Under the pieces are notes generated by a model. The model ran no database searches and was not told the DNA's origin. It was given only the letters and a program-made list of their open reading frames with translations. DNA of 64,000 nucleotides from Pseudoxanthomonas sp. PXM03. Lineage in GTDB: Bacteria; Pseudomonadota; Gammaproteobacteria; Xanthomonadales; Xanthomonadaceae. A program made the translations under genes and the position numbers. Shown here piece by piece: positions 48,162 to 55,313 of the stretch (its first letter is position 1; every line of letters starts with the position of its first letter). The stretch is from positions 890,001 through 954,000 of the forward strand of contig NZ_JACVAU010000001.1 in the NCBI RefSeq assembly GCF_014852005.1. Direction: 5' to 3'.

Positions 48162-48635
48162 ATGCCCCGCAAGATCGAAGCCCGCCAATCCGACATCCAT
48201 GGCAACGGCGTGTTCGCCATCGCCCCGATCGAGAAGGGCGAGCGAGTGGTGGAATACAAGGGCAAGCGCCGCACGCATGACGAAGTGGACGCCGACGACA
48301 CCGGCGACGCGGATTCGGGCCATACGTTCCTGTTCACGCTCAACGACGATTACGTCATCGACGCGAACCACAAGGGCAACAAGGCGCGCTGGATCAACCA
48401 CAGTTGCGACCCCAACTGCGAAGCCGTGATCGAAGAGCACGACGGCAAGAACCGCAAGAAGGACAAGGTCTTCATCGAGGCGATCCGCGCGATCAAGCCC
48501 GGCGAGGAGCTGACCTACAACTACGGCATCACCCTGTCCGAACCGCACACCGCGCGCCTGAAGAAGATCTGGGCCTGCCGTTGCGGCAGCAAGAAGTGCA
48601 CGGGCACGATGCTGCAACCCAAGAAGGGTCGCTGA
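48162..48635 (+). CDS. SET-domain protein (putative protein lysine methyltransferase)
   Basis: 157 residues, almost entirely a SET domain. The AdoMet-binding and knot motifs are RWINHSCDPNCEA (NHSC at 79-82) and GEELTYNYG (catalytic Tyr 119/121). A post-SET zinc motif CRCGSKKC (Cys139, 141, 146) completes the metal site with Cys86. Such compact SET proteins occur in Xanthomonas and Chlamydia; the substrate here is unknown. A Lys/Ala-rich HU-like protein is encoded 6 kb away (54653). The start is the ATG at 48162. Confidence 0.9.
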   Translation: MPRKIEARQSDIHGNGVFAIAPIEKGERVVEYKGKRRTHDEVDADDTGDADSGHTFLFTLNDDYVIDANHKGNKARWINHSCDPNCEAVIEEHDGKNRKKDKVFIEAIRAIKPGEELTYNYGITLSEPHTARLKKIWACRCGSKKCTGTMLQPKKGR

Positions 48636-48748
48636 TCCCCATCAGGCACGGATGCCGCGGAAGGCCGAACGGTTGAAATGACCGAAGGCAGGTGTCGCGC
48701 GCGCGTCCCGCCGCTAACGTGCGCGCACCGGACCACCACCCAGCCTCC

Positions 48749-50959
48749 ATGACCCTGCCACGACTGATCGGCCTGCTTGCCCTGGCCCTGCCCTGTGCCT
48801 CCGTCCATGCCGTCGAGATCGACGGCCGCGTCGATCCTGCCGAATGGCAGGGCGCGCACCACGTCACCGACTTCCGCAAGACCCAGCCGCTGACCGGCGA
48901 GCCGGGTTCGTTGCCCACCGAGGCCTGGATACTGGCCACGCCGGACGGCCTGGCCATCGCCTTCCGCAACACGCACCCTGCCGCCGTGCCGCGCACGCGG
49001 CAGAGGGTGCAGCGCGATTTCGACGAACAGGTCGACCGCGTCAACGCGTTCATCGATTTCGATGGGGATGGGCGCACCGGTTATGCGTTCACCGTCAGCT
49101 CCACCGGTGGCATCGCCGACGAGGTCATCACCAACGAAAACCAGTTCAACAGCGACTGGGACGGCCAGTGGCGGCATGCCGTGGGCGAAGACGAGCAGGG
49201 CTGGAGCGTCGAACTGCTGATCCCGTGGCATACCGCGCCGATGCGCGATGGCACCGACGGACAGCGCACGCTGAAAGTGTTCCTGGCGCGCGTAATCGGC
49301 GTGACCGGCGAGCGCATGGCCTGGCCGAGCGCCAGCTTCGAGCGCCCGCGCTTCATGTCCGATTTCGCGTCCGTCACCGTGCCGCGTTATGACCAGTCGC
49401 TGCTGGCGTTGACGCCCTATGTGTCGGGCCTGTACGACAACGTGGGCCGGCGCAGCGACTTCAACGGTGGTGCGGACGTGTTCTGGAAGCCCAATGGTCG
49501 CTTCCAGCTCACCGCCACGGTGAACCCGGACTTCGGCCAGGTGGAGGCGGACGACCTGGTGGTGAACTTCAGCGCCACCGAGACCTTCATCAGCGACAAG
49601 CGGCCGTTCTTCACCGAGAACCAGGGCATCTTCGAGCTGACCACGCCGTCGGACGACAGCCAGCAGCTGTATACGCGTCGCGTGGGCAGTACGGGCGACA
49701 TCACGGCGGCGCTGAAGTTGAACGGCAGCCTGGGCAAGGCGAACTACGGCCTGTTCTCGGCCGACGAGGATGGCGAGTACGGAAGGAGCTTCCATGCGCT
49801 GCGCGTGGTGCGCGATTTCGAAAAGCAGAACCTCGGCGCGATGCTGACCCGTGTGGAGCAGGACGCCACCGACCGCGAGGCCACCGTGCTGGGCGTGGAC
49901 CACAACTGGCGGCCGACGGCGCGCTGGAACATCCGCAGCCGCCTGCTGGGCAGCCGCATCGACCAGGCCGGGGATCGCGCGCAGGACCTGGGTGCGACGG
50001 TGTGGGCCGACTACGAAATGGAGGACGGCTGGCGCCAGCAGTGGATCGCCATGCACTTCGGCAACGACCTGCAGATCAACGACTTCGGCTATCTCTCGCG
50101 CAACAGCACCAACTACCTGCATTGGGAAGTCCGCAAGCGGTTCACCGGGTTGCCCGATGCCTCGCGCTATTCCTCCAAGGACTGGCGCTGGCGGGTGAGC
50201 AGCAGCCACAACAACCACGGCGACAAGCTCAACGACCAGTTCCGGATGAGCCGCGAGGGCCAGCTGCGCAACGGCAGTTACGAATATGCCCAGATCAACG
50301 TCAACAGCGCGGGCCTGAGCGACCTGCTGCTGCGTGGCAACGGGGTGGTGCGGCTGCCGGCGAACTTCAATACGTACTTCGAGTTCGAGCGGCCGCGAAA
50401 GGGCGACTGGGCGCACGAGACGGAGCTGGAAACCTTCACCGGGGGGCTGGCGGGCAACCGCAAGCTGGGCGCGGGCGCCGGATACACCGCCACCTACTTC
50501 ATCAGTGATGCCTTCAGCATCTACGCCGGCGGCTATGCGCTGTACACCCCCGACTGGCTGGTATGGCAACGCGAGGATCTGGTGGGCGGCTTCAAGCGAC
50601 GGCAGTTCGACCTCAGTGCCGGCCTGGACTGGGTGGTCGATGACCGCCACGAACTGCGGGTGAAGATGCAGGCCATTGCGCTGGACGCGCGCGTGCAGGA
50701 TGCCTGGCGTTTCGATCCGCAGGGCTACGCGCTGGCGGCGACCGACACGGTGGAGGATTTCAGCGTGCGCAACCTGGGGTTCCAGGTGCGCTACCGCTAC
50801 GAGCTGGCGCCGCTGTCGTACCTGTACGTGGTCTATGCCCGCGGTGGCTACGAGCAGCGCACCGGCACCGAAGGGGTGGAGGACCTGCTGCAGGACAGCT
50901 TCAGCCTGCGCGACGACGAGCAGTTGGTGGTGAAGCTGAGTTACCGCTTCGAGATCTGA
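48749..50959 (+). CDS. DUF5916 outer-membrane protein with CBM9-like domain
   Basis: 736 residues from the ATG at 48749, with a signal peptide (LIGLLALALPCASVHA). The N-terminus (about 22-215) is a carbohydrate-binding family 9-like domain (IDGRVDPAEWQGAHHVTDF). The remainder (DUF5916) has the conserved NPDFGQVEADDLVVNFSATE and FTENQGIFELTT segments, then amphipathic beta-strands ending in LSYRFEI, as in an outer-membrane barrel. The function is unknown; binding or uptake of a glycan is possible. It is a single gene. Confidence 0.87.
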   Translation: MTLPRLIGLLALALPCASVHAVEIDGRVDPAEWQGAHHVTDFRKTQPLTGEPGSLPTEAWILATPDGLAIAFRNTHPAAVPRTRQRVQRDFDEQVDRVNAFIDFDGDGRTGYAFTVSSTGGIADEVITNENQFNSDWDGQWRHAVGEDEQGWSVELLIPWHTAPMRDGTDGQRTLKVFLARVIGVTGERMAWPSASFERPRFMSDFASVTVPRYDQSLLALTPYVSGLYDNVGRRSDFNGGADVFWKPNGRFQLTATVNPDFGQVEADDLVVNFSATETFISDKRPFFTENQGIFELTTPSDDSQQLYTRRVGSTGDITAALKLNGSLGKANYGLFSADEDGEYGRSFHALRVVRDFEKQNLGAMLTRVEQDATDREATVLGVDHNWRPTARWNIRSRLLGSRIDQAGDRAQDLGATVWADYEMEDGWRQQWIAMHFGNDLQINDFGYLSRNSTNYLHWEVRKRFTGLPDASRYSSKDWRWRVSSSHNNHGDKLNDQFRMSREGQLRNGSYEYAQINVNSAGLSDLLLRGNGVVRLPANFNTYFEFERPRKGDWAHETELETFTGGLAGNRKLGAGAGYTATYFISDAFSIYAGGYALYTPDWLVWQREDLVGGFKRRQFDLSAGLDWVVDDRHELRVKMQAIALDARVQDAWRFDPQGYALAATDTVEDFSVRNLGFQVRYRYELAPLSYLYVVYARGGYEQRTGTEGVEDLLQDSFSLRDDEQLVVKLSYRFEI

Positions 50960-50978
50960 GAGCGTCGCCCTCTTCAGG

Positions 50979-51316
50979 TGGCGCGCAAGGCCTGGATTCC
51001 GGCCCGTGAGTATCGGGAACCTTGCGCGCAAGGTTCCAGGGCTCGCGCGCGAGGCGCTACGGCTCGTACGCCACTGGCGGGAACGTCGCGGCTGGGTTTC
51101 CGCAACTTGCGCGCAAGATGCTGCGTCTGGCGCACCGGTATCGCGAGTCTCGCTCGCGAGTTTCCGGGTCTTGCGCGCGCGCCTGCGCGACCCGTGGCTC
51201 GGTATCGGCGCCTTGCACGCAAGTGTCCGCAGCTTGCGGACGGGACTCAGAAGGTCGCGCGCAAGCCTCGAGGGCTTGCAGGCGCGTCTCCGGACCTTGC
51301 GCACGGACCTCCGTCA
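50979..51316. repeat. About sixteen degenerate 21-bp tandem repeats with palindromic cores
   Basis: The only gene-free stretch over 300 bp (50960-51324). Units begin at 50979, 51000, 51021, 51042, 51063, 51084, 51106, 51127, 51149, 51170, 51191, 51212, 51233, 51254, 51275 and 51296. The spacing is 21 bp, with one extra base twice. The best core is CTTGCGCGCAAG (51021, 51106; near-copies at 51170, 51212 and 51254). Around 51016-51037 the core extends to a perfect 22-bp palindrome. A CTCGCGCGCGAG variant is at 51042. It lies between the 3' ends of two convergent genes. Confidence 0.85.
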
Positions 51317-51324
51317 GGTGGGCG

Positions 51325-51882
51325 TCACGGCGTCGCGGCCGGTGCCAGCTGCAGTTCCACGTGGCCGTCATTGATTCGCAGCGAGTCCGCGCCCAACGGC
51401 CCAGGCGCCTGGGCCAGATCCTCTTCGGTGAGCGTGTAGAGCGGCCGGGTGCGGGCGTACTCGCCGATCAGCTCCTGCAGGACCTCGCGCGATCCGCCGG
51501 GCAGGCCGCGACCGGCGGCGCCGGTGCCCAGGTGTTCGATCCGCGGATCCACCAGGTGCAGGCCGCGGGTGCCGGGGTCGTAGCGCAGTCCGCTGCTGAC
51601 CACCACGTTGCCGTTCTCCAGGCGTTCGCCCGTGGCCAGCGCGATGTCGTAGTCCATCTGCAGCGTCAACCGCTCACCGGGCGAGGGAATACTGACATCG
51701 GGATCGCTGAGGGTGAGCGATGCGAAGCCCTCCAGCAACGACTGTTCCATCGGGAAACCGGCGCGCGCCGCCGTTTGCAACTGGGCGGCGTTGAAGCGCA
51801 GCACGTTGCCGGTATCGGCAATGGCGATCACGGACAGGGAGAGCAGGGCGAGCAGCGCGATGCGCGAGAGCAGGTTCTTCAT
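51325..51882 (-). CDS. DUF1439 exported protein
   Basis: 185 residues with an N-terminal signal (LLSRIALLALLSLSVIAIA) but no lipobox cysteine. The DUF1439 domain shares the pattern LRYDPGTRGLHLVDPRIE and EYARTRPLYTLTEEDL with its neighbour at 51892, so the two are tandem paralogs (9 bp apart). Family members such as E. coli YceB are lipoproteins of unknown role. This copy appears to have lost lipidation. Confidence 0.85.
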   Translation of the reverse strand: MKNLLSRIALLALLSLSVIAIADTGNVLRFNAAQLQTAARAGFPMEQSLLEGFASLTLSDPDVSIPSPGERLTLQMDYDIALATGERLENGNVVVSSGLRYDPGTRGLHLVDPRIEHLGTGAAGRGLPGGSREVLQELIGEYARTRPLYTLTEEDLAQAPGPLGADSLRINDGHVELQLAPAATP

Positions 51883-51891
51883 CGGAGTCCC

Positions 51892-52461
51892 TTATTGCAG
51901 GTGGATGACCACGCGGCCGTCTTCGATCAACGTGCTGCCGATCCGCTTGCTGGCCGGCAGGCGCCGCAAGGTGTCGCTGTCGATCCGGTAGACCGGTTCG
52001 GAGCGGGCGTACTCGGCCAGCACCGTGTTGACCAGCTGGCGCGTGCCGCCGGACATCAGTGAACCGGAACCGGGCACGTCGACCGACAGGATTTCGGGGT
52101 TGTCCAGATGCAGGCCCTGGGTGGCGGGGTCGTAGCGCAGGCGACTGGCCAGTGCGAAATGGCCGCGGCTGACATCGCGTGCGCCCAGCGCGCTCACCCC
52201 GATGTCGAAGTCCAGGCGCAGGCGATCGTCGCCCGACGGAATGCTGAGGCGCGGATTGGTGAGCGTGGCCGATACCAGCCCGCCCAGCTTGTCGAACTCG
52301 CGCGGGAAGCTGTGGTTGAGGTAGCGCTGCAACTGCGGCTGGGTGAAGTTGATCTGGTTGCCCAGCAGGCCGGTGACCGTGTTGAGGGTCTCGCAGCCGG
52401 CGAGGGCGAGCGTGGCGGTCGCGGCGAGGGCCATGACCAGGAAGCGTCGGCGTGTACGCAT
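51892..52461 (-). CDS. DUF1439 lipoprotein
   Basis: 189 residues from the ATG at 52461 (GGAG upstream). The lipoprotein signal ends in LALAGCETL. The DUF1439 domain has LRYDPATQGLHLDNPEIL and EYARSEPVYRIDSDTL, parallel to the paralog downstream. It is probably anchored in a membrane facing the periplasm. The function is unknown. Confidence 0.87.
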   Translation of the reverse strand: MRTRRRFLVMALAATATLALAGCETLNTVTGLLGNQINFTQPQLQRYLNHSFPREFDKLGGLVSATLTNPRLSIPSGDDRLRLDFDIGVSALGARDVSRGHFALASRLRYDPATQGLHLDNPEILSVDVPGSGSLMSGGTRQLVNTVLAEYARSEPVYRIDSDTLRRLPASKRIGSTLIEDGRVVIHLQ

Positions 52462-52514
52462 GGAAAGCTCCGTGACGTGTCGGCGCACCTTAGCCGGGGC
52501 CGCCTGTCCGACGC

Positions 52515-52814
52515 CTAACCGGCCAGCGCAGGGTTCCGCTGGAACTGGCGCTTGCGTTCCGGGGTGTAGTGCCACCACGGGAGCGGCGCGCTTCCCTGCA
52601 TGAAGTGCACGGCAGCGATGAAGCAGTCGCACAGGCACGGATCGTGGCGCTGCCCGGTGGTTTCGTTCACGCGCCGGTAGAGCGCGTACGGGTCCTGGTG
52701 GGCAAGCTCTTGTGGCAGGGTGATGCCGATGCCGCGCAGGTCCCCGGCAATGGATGGCCCGATGTTGGGGATATCCTCGAGTACCAGGGCGTCATCGGCG
52801 TGGCGTGCTTTCAT
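52515..52814 (-). CDS. Helix-hairpin-helix protein (Cdd1/pathogenicity-locus type)
   Basis: 99 residues. A helix-hairpin-helix (LEDIPNIGPSIAGDLRGIGI) is followed by QDPYALYRRVNETTG and DPCLCDCFIAAVHFM with clustered cysteines. This pattern fits the Cdd1 / mitomycin-resistance-like family, whose role is not established. It is a single gene between the DUF1439 pair and the DUF3861 gene. Confidence 0.82.
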   Translation of the reverse strand: MKARHADDALVLEDIPNIGPSIAGDLRGIGITLPQELAHQDPYALYRRVNETTGQRHDPCLCDCFIAAVHFMQGSAPLPWWHYTPERKRQFQRNPALAG

Positions 52815-52845
52815 CGCCGCAGGCTAGCGCGGGATGGGTGGCATG

Positions 52846-53157
52846 TCAGCCCGCATCCCGGCCGCGTTCCTTGAGCGATGCGATGAACTCGCCCATGTGC
52901 GGACGCAGTGGCGCGAACAGGTCGTCCGTGTCCTTGCGGTGGTCCAGCATCAGGCCGCTCAGCAGCTTGGTGCCGACCACCAGCGCGGCGCGCTCGTCGC
53001 CGCTGAGGCCGCGCTGACGCTGGAGTTTCTCGAGGATACGCATCCAGTCGTCATGACAGGCGTGTTCGAACTCGATGGTGCAACGGCCGTTGCATTGCAG
53101 GCCATCGTCTTCGATGGGCGTGACGGTGATGCGGTAGCGGTGGGTGTTGTTGGGCAT
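52846..53157 (-). CDS. DUF3861 protein
   Basis: 103 residues, soluble, with the family start HRYRITVTPI and the segment FAPLRPHMGEFIASLK. The function is unknown. It lies 31 bp upstream of the HhH gene on the same strand, so the two may share a transcript. Confidence 0.8.
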   Translation of the reverse strand: MPNNTHRYRITVTPIEDDGLQCNGRCTIEFEHACHDDWMRILEKLQRQRGLSGDERAALVVGTKLLSGLMLDHRKDTDDLFAPLRPHMGEFIASLKERGRDAG

Positions 53158-53267
53158 GGCGGCAGGCGCGGGGGCGCAGTGGGGACCAAAGCCAAGATAG
53201 GCCCGTGTACGCAGTGGAACGAGGGCTGCTGTCGCGATGGACTGTTCTGCCGGACGGCGTCGTTCAG

Positions 53268-53834
53268 TCAGCGCGGGTGCGTGTCCGCGACGGCCTTGAA
53301 CAGCGGCAGCGGATCGTAGGCCCCCTGTTCGCCATAGATGCCATAGTGCAAGTGCGGCGGCGTGCCCTGCGCGTTGCCGGTGGTGCCGACGTAGCCCAGC
53401 ACATCGCCGGGCTGGACGACTTGCCCGGTGGACAGATCGTCGGCCCAGCCGTCAAGGTGGGCGTAGTAGTGGCGTTCGCGGCCGGGGCCGAGCACCCACA
53501 CCTGCTTTCCGCCGAGTCCGCCGTCGCGCACCGACACCACCACGCCGCGCGTGGCGCTGACGACGGGCGTGCCACGCTTAGCGAAGATGTCCACGCCCTG
53601 GTGGGTACGGTCGCTGCCGCGCGCAGCGCCGAACGTGTCCGCGATCTGCCGTGCACGCACGCCCTGCACGGGCACCGGGAGTTCGCTCGGCGATGCTGCA
53701 CGCGAGATGTCCCACAGCATGCGTGCCGATGCCATGAACGGCCGGCCCCACGCCCAGGCGAGCAACGCGGCGAGCGCCACCAGCCACAACAGCGACCATG
53801 CGAGGCGTCGCAAACGGCGCGCGGCGGGGCGCAC
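53268..53834 (-). CDS. Membrane-anchored M23 (LytM-type) peptidase
   Basis: 188 residues. One N-terminal membrane helix (about 11-29) precedes a LytM domain with the zinc ligands His78 and Asp82 (THQGVDIFA) and His163 (PHLHYG), and the catalytic His126 (YYAHLD). All key residues are present, so it should be an active peptidoglycan endopeptidase. It is short, with no coiled coil as in EnvC/NlpD. It lies 8 bp after the YebE-type gene. Confidence 0.9.
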   Translation of the reverse strand: MRPAARRLRRLAWSLLWLVALAALLAWAWGRPFMASARMLWDISRAASPSELPVPVQGVRARQIADTFGAARGSDRTHQGVDIFAKRGTPVVSATRGVVVSVRDGGLGGKQVWVLGPGRERHYYAHLDGWADDLSTGQVVQPGDVLGYVGTTGNAQGTPPHLHYGIYGEQGAYDPLPLFKAVADTHPR

Positions 53835-53842
53835 GGCGCCGG

Positions 53843-54481
53843 TCAGGGCAGCGGGGGCGGCTGCGGCTGCGAGAGCTGGCGTTCGAGCTGTGCCTTCAGT
53901 GACGGGTCGAGCTTCAGCTGTTTCGCCAGCTCATCCAGGTAGGCGCGTTCCATGAAACTCTGCTCGTCCGCGACCATCAGGCTGGCGAGATACATTTCGG
54001 AGGCGATTTCCGGCGTGCTGGCGGAACGCGCCACCTCGACCGGGTCCAGTGGCTTCTCCAGTTCCGCATGCAGCCACTGCTGCAGTTCGCCATCGCTGTT
54101 GATGCGGGCGAACTCGCCCTCGATCACCTGGCGTTCGCGCGCATCGATGTGGCCATCCGCCTTTGCTGCGGCAACCAGCGCCTTCAGGATGGCCTGGCTG
54201 TGCAGTTCGGCCTGCGGCGGCGGCAGGCGATCCACGGTCTGCGGACCGGCACCGGCGGCGAATCCACCCTGTTGTTGCTTGTAGTCGCCGTAGGCGCGAT
54301 ACGCCATCATGCCGATCGCCGCCAGGCCGCCATAGGTGGCCAGCTTGCGCGTGGTCTTGTTCTTGCCCAGCAACAGGCCCAGCGCGCCGCCGGTGACCGC
54401 ACCCTTGCCGAAGTCGGCGTTGAGCAGGCTGCCGCCGTGGGAGGATTTCAGCAGATGGTCGAGGAAGCCCTGGATCTTCAT
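53843..54481 (-). CDS. DUF533 (YebE-type) inner-membrane protein
   Basis: 212 residues from the ATG at 54481. The N-terminal Gly-rich hydrophobic segment (KGAVTGGALGLLLGKN...YGGLAAIGMMAYRAYGDY) is followed by a TerB-like helical domain (ALVAAAKADGHIDARERQVIEGEF, DEQSFMERAYLDELAKQLKL). E. coli YebE is envelope-stress induced; the role is unknown. It ends in a Pro/Gln tail and precedes the M23 peptidase. Confidence 0.88.
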   Translation of the reverse strand: MKIQGFLDHLLKSSHGGSLLNADFGKGAVTGGALGLLLGKNKTTRKLATYGGLAAIGMMAYRAYGDYKQQQGGFAAGAGPQTVDRLPPPQAELHSQAILKALVAAAKADGHIDARERQVIEGEFARINSDGELQQWLHAELEKPLDPVEVARSASTPEIASEMYLASLMVADEQSFMERAYLDELAKQLKLDPSLKAQLERQLSQPQPPPLP

Positions 54482-54594
54482 GCGTTGCGTACCCGGTTGG
54501 AGGAAGGACAACAACAGAGTTGCGGGCGGCGCCGGACGATCACAAGGGTGACCGATGGCACGCCGCGCCGTGGTCGCGCGCTGGATGATGTGCC

Positions 54595-54628
54595 GCAAAA
54601 TAAAACGGGACGGCCATGCCGTCCCGTT
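54595..54628 (-). terminator. Rho-independent terminator of the HU-like gene
   Basis: An 11-bp stem AACGGGACGGC / GCCGTCCCGTT with a three-base loop, followed on the minus strand by TTATTTTG. It lies 24 bp past the stop codon. Confidence 0.92.
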
Positions 54629-54652
54629 CGGGTGACGCGAGGTGCGCAGCGA

Positions 54653-55051
54653 TCAGGCTGCGGCGTCCTTCAGCTTCTTCAGCGGACGGACCTTGACCTT
54701 CACCGAGGCGGGCTTGGCAGCAAACCACTGCTCTTCCTTGGTGAACGGGTTGATGCCCTTGCGCTTCGGCTTGGCCGGCACGTTGACGGCGCTGATCTTC
54801 AGCAGGCCCGGCAGGGTGAAGGAGCCGGCGCCCTTCTTGTTGACGGAAGCGTGCACGGCGCTTTCCAGCGAGGCCAGCACGGCGCGGACGTCCTTGGCGG
54901 CGATCGCGGTCGCTTCGGCGATGTGGGCGACGAGGCCCGACTTGCTCAGCGCTTCCTTGATCGGCTTCGGCGCGGCCGGCTTGGCGGTGGCCTTCGGTGC
55001 AGCTTTCTTGGCGGCCTTCTTCGGCGCGGCCTTCTTGGTGCTCTTTGCCAT
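54653..55051 (-). CDS. HU-family DNA-binding protein with Lys/Ala-rich N-terminal tail
   Basis: 132 residues from the ATG at 55051. Residues 1-32 are Lys/Ala/Pro-rich (STKKAAPKKAAKKAAPKATA), like histone H1 tails. Residues 33-132 are an HU/IHF fold (IKEALSKSGLVAHIAEATAI; NPFTKEEQWFAAKPASVKVK). It is longer than the ordinary 90-residue HU and probably a second nucleoid protein. The upstream 262 bp (55052-55313) carry an A/T-richer stretch (TTTTTCTTCGGTTTTTTTCG) that may include its promoter. Confidence 0.9.
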   Translation of the reverse strand: MAKSTKKAAPKKAAKKAAPKATAKPAAPKPIKEALSKSGLVAHIAEATAIAAKDVRAVLASLESAVHASVNKKGAGSFTLPGLLKISAVNVPAKPKRKGINPFTKEEQWFAAKPASVKVKVRPLKKLKDAAA

Positions 55052-55313
55052 GTGTCCTGTCTCTACTGTCGAGTGGTTGGGTAATCGGGCCGATCGCATC
55101 GGCAAGCGAAATGTAGGGCAAAGGAATCGCGCCGCCAAGGGCAGGAAGGCCCCAAAACGCCTTTTTCTTCGGTTTTTTTCGATTTTCTTTGGTCTGGCGC
55201 TCGCCGCGCGTCGGAAATGGCCGGATATGACGAGCAAACCGGACCGCCTGCGCGCACCGGAAGCGGCATCCATCGCGTCCCGCCGCGACCGGATGCCGCA
55301 CCACAATGCACAC

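Noticed and set aside
48521-51304. 927-codon minus-strand frame over the DUF5916 gene and the 21-bp repeats
   Set aside because: Antisense to the DUF5916 gene; its N-terminus is just the translated 21-bp repeat.
50979-51316. CRISPR array
   Set aside because: Units are contiguous and degenerate, with no unique spacers and no cas genes nearby.
50974-51439. Arg/Leu/Ala heptad-repeat proteins from the 21-bp repeat block
   Set aside because: Heptads appear in several frames on both strands, no frame has a ribosome site, and repeat units vary without frame preference; a non-coding repeat explains them.
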